From assembly GCF_008704995.1 (NCBI RefSeq), contig NZ_CP023747.1, forward strand, positions 3,312,501 through 3,376,500: a DNA stretch of 64,000 nt, read 5' to 3'. A program made the translations under genes and the position numbers. Numbering within the stretch: the first letter of the stretch is position 1; every line of letters starts with the position of its first letter. The DNA comes from Streptomyces nodosus (lineage in GTDB: Bacteria; Actinomycetota; Actinomycetes; Streptomycetales; Streptomycetaceae). Shown here piece after piece: positions 24,632 through 32,565 of the stretch. The notes under the pieces were generated by a model that was given only the letters and a program-made list of their open reading frames with translations, had not been told where the DNA came from and made no database searches.

Positions 24632-26374
24632 GTGACGGCCTCAGCGAACAGCGGCGACAAGCGTGGCGGCGACGCGCTACAGGAAATAATAGAGGGACAG
24701 AAGGCGAGAATTGCGATGGCAGATCCGGCACAGTTTGGACACGATCGACTGGCGCACCTGCTCTCGGACCGCTTACTGAGCGTACCGCGATTTCAGCGAG
24801 GATATTCGTGGGAACCGGCTAACGTAACTGAATTTTTGGACGATTTGAAAACGGCCCGAAACGAGTCACAACCTTATTTCATGGGCACAGTGGTCCTCGC
24901 TGATGACGTCGCAGACCCCAGTCGGCAGAGCATCGTAGACGGCCAGCAGCGTCTCACAACCACCGCTATCTTGGTAACAGCGGTGCGTGACAGGTTGCGG
25001 CAACTCAATAAACTCGAACCGGCCAACGTGATCGACAAGAATTTCCTTCGCACTTTCGACCTCGAAGAAGAGGACAACGTAACGCGCCTAAAGCTCAACG
25101 CAGAGGACGTGCGCGTCTATGAAGACATTCTCGCCAACCAGGCACCAATAGACGATAAGCATCCGATCGCGACATGCCACAAGATGTGCCTTTCTCACCT
25201 GACAGAAATAGCACCATCTGAGGCTCACTACAGGGACTTGGTTAATGTTGTAACGCACTTGGACAAGAATGTGCAGGTGCTGCTTGCTGTGGCCTCCGGG
25301 CTCCCCGAAGCATATGTAATCTTCGAGACGCTCAATGATAGGGGCGCCGACCTTACTACCGCAGACCTCCTGAAGAATTACCTGTTCAGTCAATCGAGGA
25401 CCTATTTGGATCACGTTGAGCAGCAGTGGTCGACCATCTCACGTGAGTTCGACAAGCCTGAGGATCTGGTCAAGTTCATCAGGCATGAACACTCCTCGCG
25501 CGAAGGGAAAGTAACGACACGCAAGCTCTATAAGGTTTTGCAGTCGAGTATCGGGAGAGGGCAGAAAAGGGTTCGGGATTACGTTGGACGGCTCGAAGAT
25601 AGCCTGCAGCCGTTTACTGCCATCCGAGAACCGGATAGCGAGTTTTGGGGCCGTACAGACATCGACGTAAGGGACTCGCTTTTGGCCTTTCGTAGATTCG
25701 GATTCGAATCTAGCATGCCCCTCCTTCTCGCCATTCTCAACAGTTGGGAGATCACGCCTGCGGCCAAGATGGTGAATAAGATTGCTGGCTGGTCGGTCCG
25801 CGCATGGTTCGCCGGGCGGCTCGGCGGTGGAACTGCAGAAGAAGTTTTCAGTGATGCTGCCGTGGCGGTTTCTGCCGGGAAGTCGAAGAACCAGGAGCAT
25901 GTTTTCGAATCACTGACCAAACTTATCCCCACGGATCAAGAGTTCCGTCAGGCTGTAATCTCATCAGGTGCTGTGAGTACAGGGCGAGCTAAATACCTAC
26001 TCGCACAAGTGGAGCGTCAGTACCTGGCTGCACAAGGTATGAGCGTCGAAGCACAGCCCGACTGGAGTGGTAAGTCGGTATCTGTCGAGCATATTCTAGC
26101 CAGAAGCTCAGCGCAGGCCGAGTTCTCCTCGTCGGCGGATTACGAGCGCTTCCAGGCCGGTAGGGATAGCTTGAAAAACTACACCTTGCTTGAACGTACT
26201 CTGAATCGAAAACTGGAAGACAAGCCATTTGAGGAAAAGTCTCAGGTGTATCAGCAGTCCAAATTTTTGCTCACGCGAGAGCTTGGACAGAACACCACTT
26301 GGACGCTTGCCGATTCTGACGCCCGAGCAGTGGAGCTGGCCAAGCTTGCCATCGCAGCATGGCCTTACAGGTAG
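24632..26374 (+). CDS. DUF262/DUF1524 protein (GmrSD-like type IV restriction factor)
   Basis: 580 residues. N-terminal DUF262 (GmrS-type NTPase-like ParB fold): LLSVPRFQRGYSWEPANVTE, YFMGTVVL and the hallmark IVDGQQRLTT at residues 101-110. C-terminal DUF1524 (GmrD-type HNH nuclease): VSVEHILARS with H487, then LKNYTLLERTLNRKLEDKPF and YQQSKF. Such fused proteins cut modified, often glucosylated, phage DNA in known cases; the target here is unknown. The gene is clearly lower in GC than the window and has a TTA leucine codon at residue 48, so it is foreign and possibly dependent on bldA. The start GTG lacks a strong RBS; an ATG at 24717 is an alternative. Confidence 0.85.
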   Translation: MTASANSGDKRGGDALQEIIEGQKARIAMADPAQFGHDRLAHLLSDRLLSVPRFQRGYSWEPANVTEFLDDLKTARNESQPYFMGTVVLADDVADPSRQSIVDGQQRLTTTAILVTAVRDRLRQLNKLEPANVIDKNFLRTFDLEEEDNVTRLKLNAEDVRVYEDILANQAPIDDKHPIATCHKMCLSHLTEIAPSEAHYRDLVNVVTHLDKNVQVLLAVASGLPEAYVIFETLNDRGADLTTADLLKNYLFSQSRTYLDHVEQQWSTISREFDKPEDLVKFIRHEHSSREGKVTTRKLYKVLQSSIGRGQKRVRDYVGRLEDSLQPFTAIREPDSEFWGRTDIDVRDSLLAFRRFGFESSMPLLLAILNSWEITPAAKMVNKIAGWSVRAWFAGRLGGGTAEEVFSDAAVAVSAGKSKNQEHVFESLTKLIPTDQEFRQAVISSGAVSTGRAKYLLAQVERQYLAAQGMSVEAQPDWSGKSVSVEHILARSSAQAEFSSSADYERFQAGRDSLKNYTLLERTLNRKLEDKPFEEKSQVYQQSKFLLTRELGQNTTWTLADSDARAVELAKLAIAAWPYR

Positions 26375-26746
26375 GAGGTCATGGCGCGGCCGGGGGGCGT
26401 GGTCGCTGAGGATGCGCCGCCCGGCACCAGTCACCAGGTCAGGGTCTGCCTCGACGAGTGGCGGCCTGGCGACGAGTGATCGCCCCTGGGCCGTCCCTGG
26501 GCCGTCCGAGACCGCTCAACAGTGGCCGACGACGACCAATGACGACCACTCGGCCGCCCATGAGCACTGCCCTGACCAGCAAAAACCCAGCTCCCCAGGA
26601 TCCCCGACAAGACCCAGGGCAAGAAGACACCTGCGAGCGAGGAGCCTGGACCACGTGAGTGGCCGCAGTTCACGGGCGGCTGCGGCAGCCAAGGTGAACG
26701 TGCCGGCCCAGTCGTGCCATCCAGAGAGCGCATTCCACGGGGATGG
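26375..26746. other. 372-bp gap between convergent cargo genes, no gene seen
   Basis: The DUF262 and zinc-ribbon genes converge here. I see short frames only and a CGACGACCAATGACGACCA near-repeat around 26530, but no clear terminator or RNA. Confidence 0.4.
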
Positions 26747-28768
26747 CTAACTGAGCGAGCAAGACCGGCAGAGCAGAGCGGCCCTCTTCCGGTTGTGTGG
26801 TGTGGAGAGGAAAGCCCTTCTACAACGAGGGCAGAGCCACCATCGGTCCTTGTTTGAACCAGGGTTCACGTCAGCCGGGGTGACCTCCCCATTCAACGTC
26901 GGATGCCAGATCGCAGCCACATGGGGGAATAGGTCGGCGAGGGAACGACCTGGCTTAGGGGTCGCGCGGGAATTGCCTGATCGTGTCCGACCGCACATTG
27001 GGCACCCCGAGCCATTTGCTGTGCGGTTGGTTATGAGAGCCTGCCACTCATGCTTGCACGCGGTACAGGCCCACCAAACCTTCGTGTTGGCGTAGGGGGC
27101 TACTCGGTCAGGGTCCGTAGTGTTCTTCGTCGTATGCCACTCTGCGGCAACGTCGGGGAACTCGGAGGCAAGGCTTATATCTCGCAGAGAATAGATGTCG
27201 ATGTCGGCTTGTGCGGTGGCGATGGGTCGCCTGGCCGAGCGGTAGTTTCGTATATCGGGGACGTCGCATCCGAGTTGTGCGAGACCCTCAACGGTTGCGC
27301 ACATGAGAGTGTGCGCATCGGCGTAGGCGGGAACAGGCACCGACACCTCACCGACGTCCAGTTTGGGCAGTTTCCCTTCGCGTAGTCGCAGCACGTGCCA
27401 GCCGACGCCAAGTAGGGCCTTCGTCTGCGCCTCATCGCGTGCCATATTTCCGGTGTGCCAGAACTCCCCATCGAGTTCGACAACGACACGCCAGTCGGCC
27501 AAAACGATGTCACCTCGGACGGCACGCCGACCGGTGACCTTGATCGGTTCGTGCCGCGCCGACACCGGCAATCCAAGAGCAGTCAGCTCGGCAGCGAGAC
27601 GGATCTGCTGAGCTGATGTGCCATGCAGCAGACACAGCGGGCAACGCCGACCGTTGGCACGGTGAACAATTCTCGTGGGCCATTCGTGGCCTTCACGGCA
27701 TCGCCACCACACCTTGCGATTCGATTGGGGCTTGACAGCCTCAGGTCGCAGCGGGTGATTGAGAGTTGGATGCCACTCGGCAGCCACATCGGGCAGTGCA
27801 TCGGCCAGCGACCCATCCTTCGGTGGCGTATGTTGCTTCTCTGCCCGCTTCCGCGCCGAGCACTTGCGGCAGCCAGAGCCACGTGAGGTGCGCGAGCTCG
27901 GTGCCGCCCGCCAACTGAGTCCGCATCTTGAGCAAAGCCACCACACGCCCCGTAGGCTTCCAGGGCGGATATCTGCGGGGCTCAGAGTCCCATTGCGATC
28001 AACGTCCCACTCAGTGATCAACTCCGGCTGCAGGTCGGCCAGAGACTGCCCCAGTGCGGGACGACTGGCTGCCTCAGCACGTCGGCGGCGAGCGCAGGAT
28101 GGGCAACCCGAGCCGTGAGCCACGCGGTTCGCTACGGATGCCTGCCATTCATGCTGGCACTCTGAGCAGCGCCACCACGCCCGATAGTCACTACCGCCCG
28201 TCACGGTGGACGGCTCCCGATCGTTCCGGAGTGGATGCCACTCGGCAAGCAGGTGGTCTGGTAGCCGGAGCCCTCTCCGGGGAGACGTCGTTCTTCGCTC
28301 CCCGGCACGGAGACGAGCGGCACACCTGCGGCATCCCTGGCCCGAAGCCCGCAATCTAATCATGGCCTGCCACTCGTGACCGCATGTCGGGCAACGCCAC
28401 CACACCTTGAGCGACCGGTTCGGCTTTACGTCAGTCGGCAGTAGCGGGCTGTTCTTCTCCGGGTGCCATTGGGTCGCCAGCTTCGGGTCCGCCTCGGCAA
28501 GCGATTCACCTGCCCCCGGAGTAGTGCGGCTTTCACGGACAAGCCGCACTGAGCACTCGGGGCACCGGGAGGCTCGCTTCGTTCGGTTGCCGACGACCGC
28601 CTGCCACTCATGTGCGCACTTCGAGCAACGCCACCAGACCTTCAACGCCGAGAAAGGCTTGACATTCTCAGGGGCCAGCTTCCCGTTGAGGATATGGTGC
28701 CAGTCGGCCGCGACGGCGGGATAGCGCTCGTTGAGTGACTCCCCCGGCTGAGGTTTCCGCAGCGGCAT
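26747..28768 (-). CDS. Seven-repeat zinc-ribbon protein with embedded Vsr/DUF559-like nuclease
   Basis: 673 residues. Seven repeats of about 65-75 residues share the pattern W-x4-N ... P-x2-V-x-P ... VWW-x-C-x2-C-x-HEW-x-A ... NR-x3-G-x2-CP-x-C. They begin near W23, W101, W177, W254, W332, W544 and W621; these are DUF4379/treble-clef-like zinc modules. Between repeats five and six (about residues 385-500) lies a compact PD-(D/E)xK-like domain: RGDIVLADWRVVVELDGEFW (D420, E431, D433), then RDEAQTKALLGVGWHVLRLR, as in Vsr and DUF559 endonucleases. The repeats probably bind nucleic acid and the middle domain cuts it. Repeat five has CREGH in place of CxxC. The start ATG at 28768 has a Lys/Pro-rich leader. 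Confidence 0.8.
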   Translation of the reverse strand: MPLRKPQPGESLNERYPAVAADWHHILNGKLAPENVKPFSALKVWWRCSKCAHEWQAVVGNRTKRASRCPECSVRLVRESRTTPGAGESLAEADPKLATQWHPEKNSPLLPTDVKPNRSLKVWWRCPTCGHEWQAMIRLRASGQGCRRCAARLRAGERRTTSPRRGLRLPDHLLAEWHPLRNDREPSTVTGGSDYRAWWRCSECQHEWQASVANRVAHGSGCPSCARRRRAEAASRPALGQSLADLQPELITEWDVDRNGTLSPADIRPGSLRGVWWLCSRCGLSWRAAPSSRTSRGSGCRKCSARKRAEKQHTPPKDGSLADALPDVAAEWHPTLNHPLRPEAVKPQSNRKVWWRCREGHEWPTRIVHRANGRRCPLCLLHGTSAQQIRLAAELTALGLPVSARHEPIKVTGRRAVRGDIVLADWRVVVELDGEFWHTGNMARDEAQTKALLGVGWHVLRLREGKLPKLDVGEVSVPVPAYADAHTLMCATVEGLAQLGCDVPDIRNYRSARRPIATAQADIDIYSLRDISLASEFPDVAAEWHTTKNTTDPDRVAPYANTKVWWACTACKHEWQALITNRTANGSGCPMCGRTRSGNSRATPKPGRSLADLFPHVAAIWHPTLNGEVTPADVNPGSNKDRWWLCPRCRRAFLSTPHNRKRAALLCRSCSLS

Positions 28769-28952
28769 CTTCAGTCCCTTCAGGTCGGCGGCCGACCGTG
28801 GCCCCTCTGACGTCCGGGGTTGACATCAACGGCTGCGCACACCGGCAGATCCCGACAGGCAACCACGGGATGGGCATCTACGGCGGACGGTATCGACCAC
28901 CGGCGGAACGGCCCACTGATCGAACTCCTAAAGCGGGGATCGAGGGCTGGCG

Positions 28953-29315
28953 TCACTGCTCGCGGTGCTGAGCGAACACCTGCTGCTGCTCGTCCCGCCA
29001 GGTCCAGTTGGCCGGCCGGGCGAAGGGCAGGCTTCGAGCAAGGCCGGAGAACTGGTCGGATGGCTCCCGGCTCGCCTTGTTCACCACGATCGCCGAGAGC
29101 ATCGGTGCTCGTCCGTCCTCGTTACGGTGAAGGCAGACATCCTTGAGCAGGTAGGTCATGACTCCGCGGTGAGGCGGGATGGAGTCGAAGCCCTGTGTCG
29201 CCAACTCGGCGCTCAGCTCCCCGTACGTGATGGTCTGTCCCCGACGGGCCCGCTCCCGCAAGATCTCCACTGCCGCTTCGACCGCTGTCGGGTACTCCGG
29301 ATCCGTGATCCTCAT
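28953..29315 (-). CDS. Conserved hypothetical protein in nuclease cluster
   Basis: 120 residues, start ATG at 29315 with GGGGGAGGGG upstream. It contains RARRGQTITYGELSAELATQ, IPPHRGVMTYLLKDVCLH, APMLSAIVV and a Trp/Gln-rich C-terminus (WTWRDEQQQVFAQ). The TYGEL-x-PxHR pattern is loosely like alkyltransferase-like (ATL/MGMT) DNA-binding proteins, but the catalytic PCHR Cys is not present and I do not claim homology. It lies upstream of, and on the same strand as, the zinc-ribbon nuclease (184 bp gap), so the two could be co-transcribed. Confidence 0.65.
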   Translation of the reverse strand: MRITDPEYPTAVEAAVEILRERARRGQTITYGELSAELATQGFDSIPPHRGVMTYLLKDVCLHRNEDGRAPMLSAIVVNKASREPSDQFSGLARSLPFARPANWTWRDEQQQVFAQHREQ

Positions 29316-29656
29316 TGCCCCTCCCCCATCGCATGGCCACTGCCCAGCCTGCGCATACCGGCCAGGCACACCGGCCCGGTACTGCTACAAGCAGACGAAG
29401 AGATCGTGCCAGAACCGTGCCAGATCGTGCACGGAACCATGGGGAATGGCGGGGACCAGGGCGCCAGCCTGTCAGGCTCCGGTGCCGCTCCGCCGCAGGT
29501 CAGTTCAGCGACCACTCGTAGACAACCCAAGCTTCCCAAGCTGAGAGCTTGGGCTCGGCTCCACCCCTCGCGGCCACCCAACCAGCGCTCTGGCAAAGGC
29601 TGTCAGCAGCAGATGCGCAAGAGCGCACGTCTCGCCGACCTGGCAGACTGCGGCCC

Positions 29657-30262
29657 ATGAAGCGGTCTGCTCGTCTGCCTTTGACCCCGCGTCCCATGCC
29701 CCCGCTCCGCGGCGACGAGTCAATCGTCGGCGTCCCGGACGCAACCGTGGTCGACTTCTGGCGGTTCGCCATGCCGGACCTCCGTATGAACAACACACGC
29801 GGCCTGTTCGCCGAATTTCTGGTCCACCAGGCGGTCGGCTCCCACAAGCCTCGTGTGGAATGGGCAAGCCACGATGTCGAGACCGACGACGGACTGTGCA
29901 TCGAAGTCAAGGCTGGCGCATACCTGCAAGCCTGGGATCAACGAGCACCGTCCCAGATCCGCTTCAGTGGGCTCCGCGCTCGCACGTGGTCACCTGATAG
30001 CGGTTACTCAGAGGCGAGGTCGTACAACGCCGACGTCTACGTTTTCGCCGTCCAGACCGCTCGTGAACACGCTGTCTACAACCCGCTCGACACAGCCCAG
30101 TGGCTGTTCTACGTACTCCCCCACCCAGTCGTCGCCGCTCTGGACACGGACAGCGCCAGCCTGGGCGCGGTTCGCGCGGCGGCCGGCCCACCAGTGCCCT
30201 TTGCCGCCCTCGGTGACTGCATCCGGTTGGCCGATCCCCGCCCCGGCACGACCGCCGACTGA
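29657..30262 (+). CDS. Putative PD-(D/E)xK nuclease-fold protein
   Basis: 201 residues, start ATG at 29657. The middle has the order of a restriction-endonuclease core: a helix with NNTRGLFAEFLVHQA (E53), then WASHDVETDDGLCIEVKAGA (D73, E83-x-K85) and LQAWDQ. This matches the E...D...ExK layout. The N-terminal VVDFWRFAMPDLRMNNTRG is shared by a group of Streptomyces hypothetical proteins that I recall but cannot name. It is the last gene before the right att site, a usual place for cargo. Function as a nuclease is inferred from the motif only. Confidence 0.65.
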   Translation: MKRSARLPLTPRPMPPLRGDESIVGVPDATVVDFWRFAMPDLRMNNTRGLFAEFLVHQAVGSHKPRVEWASHDVETDDGLCIEVKAGAYLQAWDQRAPSQIRFSGLRARTWSPDSGYSEARSYNADVYVFAVQTAREHAVYNPLDTAQWLFYVLPHPVVAALDTDSASLGAVRAAAGPPVPFAALGDCIRLADPRPGTTAD

Positions 30263-30273
30263 CGAGCGAAGCC

Positions 30274-30323
30274 CGTGCCACGACCGTGCCAGATACAGGG
30301 GTCAGCCACGGTCAATACAGGTG
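30274..30323. repeat. Repeat block near right att site (possible integrase arm sites)
   Basis: CGTGCCACGACCGTGCCAGA followed by TACAGGGGTCAGCCACGGTC lies 70-120 bp inside the right att copy. CGTGCCAG words also occur at 29407-29427. A diverged copy of the whole block is at 35095-35143. Repeated words near att sites are typical arm-type integrase sites, an inference here. Confidence 0.45.
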
Positions 30324-30394
30324 CCTGGCGGACGCACCTGCGCCCGGTAGCTCCACCATCAGAGCCGCAGGTCACCGGCCAGACACCCCATCCT

Positions 30395-30440
30395 CTCTCC
30401 TAAAGCGGGTGTCGCAGGTTCGAATCCTGCCGGGGGCACA
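30395..30440 (+). repeat. att site, right copy
   Basis: Exact 46-bp copy of 16264-16309, containing the 3' part of tRNA-Arg(CCT) (anticodon loop to 3' end) without the 5' half. It marks the original chromosome junction of the element. Confidence 0.93.
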
Positions 30441-30457
30441 ACGAATTACCGCTCTGA

Positions 30458-30477
30458 CCTGGGGTTTATCCCCCAGG
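30458..30477 (+). terminator. Original tRNA-Arg terminator (displaced)
   Basis: CCTGGGG, loop TTTATC, CCCCAGG directly downstream of the right att copy. This is probably the native tRNA terminator before integration. Confidence 0.55.
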
Positions 30478-30704
30478 GAGGGCTCCTACTCGGCCTCGGA
30501 CTCCTCGTCCGGAGCCGTTTGCGTGAGCGGACGGGGAGATGATCTTCCGAACATCACCCACCCGATCGGCATGCCGCAATATCGCTGCGGACACTGTGGC
30601 GCCCTCGCCACACCGAACCCACCGCGACTACCGGCCTCTCCGCCCGCCGCCACGGACCGCGAGGGCAGCCCAGAGTGACGTCCGGGCCGCCTTTCGGCCG
30701 TTGC

Positions 30705-30926
30705 TCACGAATTCTCTGCCTCGTCGGCATCCAAAATCTCAAGCGCGCGCGGCACGTCATCGCAGTCCCGCCAGCCGACTGGACGAGGGTCGCTGAAGGC
30801 AGATGGCACGTCTACGTCCCCCCAGACCGGCAGTGGGTCGCTGAGAGCCGAAGGCACATAGACGTCCTCCCAAGTCGTCGTAGGCGTCTCTGCCTGGCAG
30901 GGTGAGTTATGGGGGTCAGGATTCAT
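30705..30926 (-). CDS. Small acidic hypothetical protein
   Basis: 73 residues. The ATG at 30926 has an excellent RBS (TGGAGGAGAGAG), which supports it as a real gene. The sequence contains an internal repeat, DVYVPSALSDPLPVWG then DVDVPSAFSDPRPVGW, and an acidic C-terminus (ALEILDADEAENS). No known domain. It lies 43 bp downstream of the small membrane gene at 30970-31110 on the same strand. Both sit just outside the right att site in what appears to be older element DNA. Confidence 0.55.
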   Translation of the reverse strand: MNPDPHNSPCQAETPTTTWEDVYVPSALSDPLPVWGDVDVPSAFSDPRPVGWRDCDDVPRALEILDADEAENS

Positions 30927-30969
30927 CTCTCTCCTCCAACTGTCGCGGCGTGCTTCTGACAGAGCTGGT

Positions 30970-31110
30970 TCACAACTTGAGATGGAGAGCGAGCGCCACC
31001 CACACGGCTACCGCCAGCGTCATCGCCGGAATGAGCGAGGGGTGCGACACGGCGATGATTCCGGCAACCACAGCGCCCAGCGCAGCAATCGCAGTACGTT
31101 CGCCCTTCAT
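30970..31110 (-). CDS. Small hydrophobic protein (Spd-like)
   Basis: 46 residues, start ATG at 31110 with GGAGGAAG 5 nt upstream, TGA at 30970-30972. It reads MKGERTAIAALGAVVAGIIA and continues through one proline-containing break into a second hydrophobic segment (MTLAVAVWVALALHLKL), so two membrane helices are likely. Short hydrophobic genes of this kind accompany spread functions in Streptomyces plasmids and AICEs, but no specific family is assigned. Confidence 0.6.
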   Translation of the reverse strand: MKGERTAIAALGAVVAGIIAVSHPSLIPAMTLAVAVWVALALHLKL

Positions 31111-31669
31111 GTACTTCCTCCATCAAAGCGGCACGGCACCCGCCGCCGGGGGCCAAGGCCGATCTTGGAGAACCGAGGGGTTAGCGGCGCAACCCCAGCC
31201 ACGGGGGCTGCGGTTCACCGTTCCCCGAAGCGACTGACGAAGTGAACCCGCACCGCGAATGCCGAGCGGTGCTCACGGAATCGTGAGCCCGGGCCCCACA
31301 TGGCCCGCTGGTCAGCCCTGGTCGGCCAGGCCCAGGAGCTGCCGCCTGTGGGTACGACTGTTGACCTCGTTGTAGGGGAAGTGCGCGCGTGGGACCGTAG
31401 GCCCTGGATATGGGTGGATCTCACGGCACCCGAGAACAGCGAAGGCTGACCGTGCCCTTGGCATGCCCGACAGGGCGACGACCGACGGGGCACAACGGGG
31501 AACCACAGCTCACAGCCTAGGAACGCACAGGTCAGCCTCTTGCCAGCTCAGGCCGCACCCGCGTACGCGTTCTTCCAAGCGGGGGCTCTAGCGCACCCGC
31601 TCTGACTGCTAGCTTCCCCGGCCCCTCGGTCATCGCCCACACCAAGCGAGGGCGCACCCCTCTGTTCGC
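31111..31669. other. 559-bp stretch without supported gene
   Basis: Only weak frames. It contains, at 31530-31578, a diverged copy of the non-coding block found inside the element at 24457-24504. This suggests that this DNA also came from an element of the same lineage. Confidence 0.5.
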
Positions 31670-32002
31670 TCACCCCCAGGGCTCGACGCCCACCACGGCC
31701 TCGACCGGCACTGCCCCGTACACGTGCGGGAACTCCTCGCCGTTCGGCGGCATGGCCTCGTACCTCAGCGGGACATCGAGCCGGGCCGGGTCCACGACCA
31801 GCACCACCAACTCGTCGGGACCCTCGTAGTCGCCGTAGAGGAAGGCCGCGATACGCGGGAGCTGGTCGCGGGTGGAGAAGTGAACGAACCCCTCTTGTCG
31901 GAGCGTGCGGCCGCGGGTGGACATCTCGTAGGTGCCGGACTCACGGGCCGTCTCCCATAGAGGGCGCTCGGTGATGTGCACGATGTGCTGAGGCTTCGGC
32001 AT
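31670..32002 (-). CDS. DUF952 family protein
   Basis: 110 residues. Family pattern: IVHITERPLWETARESGTYE, the conserved EGFVHFSTRDQLPRIAAFLY, LVVLVVDPARLDVPLRYEAM and PHVYGAVPVEAVVGVEPW. DUF952 proteins are small, cytoplasmic and related in fold to ADP-ribosyltransferase-like/Tpt1-like proteins, with no proven reaction. The start ATG at 32002 has weak RBS sequence. It is intact and unlike its decayed neighbours, so it is probably a normal chromosomal gene. Confidence 0.85.
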   Translation of the reverse strand: MPKPQHIVHITERPLWETARESGTYEMSTRGRTLRQEGFVHFSTRDQLPRIAAFLYGDYEGPDELVVLVVDPARLDVPLRYEAMPPNGEEFPHVYGAVPVEAVVGVEPWG

Positions 32003-32196
32003 GCAGCCACGTTACGGGCGCGGCCCTGCCGCGCGCGTCTGTAAATTGCGCCGGTCCGGCAGGCTGTGACCAACTGCCGCACTGATTGTTGAACTCTTGG
32101 CCTAGGCTTCTGCCTGCGGTGGATCAGAGGGGACGTTGAGCGGCGATACCAGGAGATCTGCAAGCGCCGTTGACTCTGCACCAGCGCTGCCGCGCC

Positions 32197-32565
32197 TCAG
32201 CGCCCGCGGCGCAGGCGCTTGGCGGCGGCCTTGCCGTCGCTGCCGTCCATCGAGCGGACGACGGTGACCACGGCGCAGCCGAGCACGAGCGAGATGAAGG
32301 CGAGCATCGCGAGGTTCACGGCGATGGCAGTGAGGACGCCGACGAGCAGCGGGCCGAAGTAGACGCCGGCCGCGACCGGACCGGCCCCGACACCGGAGCC
32401 GAGTGCGACGCGCTGCACTGCGCGGTCCGGCGGCACTTAGTGGATGTGCACCACCTGTGGCCCGGTGGGCTGTTGGGCGGGCAGGGAGGCAGGGTCGGCG
32501 TAGACGTGGCTGCCGTCGGGAAGCTGGACGACCGTCAACGGACAGTGCGCGGGGAGCTGTTCCAT
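32197..32565 (-). pseudogene. SpdD-like plasmid-spread gene, broken by in-frame TAA
   Basis: An ATG at 32565 with GGAGGG upstream opens a 42-codon frame ending PQVVHIH then TAA (32437-32439). The very next codon, in the same frame, continues VPPDRAVQRVALGSGVGAGP and AAGVYFGPLLVGVLTAIAVN, the membrane part of SpdD proteins, down to 32197. CAA or CAG to TAA (Gln to stop) would explain it. A GTG directly after the stop could allow reinitiation of the 79-residue C-terminal part. SpdD proteins act with TraB in plasmid spread. Confidence 0.7.

Larger units (their letters stand above)
16264..30440. mobile_element. AICE-type integrative element, 14.2 kb, probably immobile
   Basis: It is bounded by exact 46-bp direct repeats at a tRNA-Arg(CCT) 3' end. 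The left part holds pSAM2-like functions: DUF2637 (SpdB-like), a TraB/FtsK translocase, a GntR (KorSA-like) repressor, NUDIX and HATPase genes. The right part is cargo of lower GC with several predicted nucleases. The integrase, excisionase and Rep genes normally located between the DUF2637 gene and the tRNA are not visible, nor are SpdD and RRQRL genes between the translocase and DUF2637. An IS1380-like copy lies in the middle. It is therefore probably fixed in place unless mobilised in trans. Confidence 0.85.

Noticed and set aside
28953..29315. Alkyltransferase (MGMT/ATL) annotation for the 120-residue protein
   Set aside because: The TYGEL and PPHR-like words are suggestive, but the spacing and the rest do not match and no PCHR site exists.
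30395..30440. Second functional tRNA-Arg gene
   Set aside because: Only the anticodon loop to the 3' end is present; the 5' half (acceptor and D arm) is missing, so it is an att copy.
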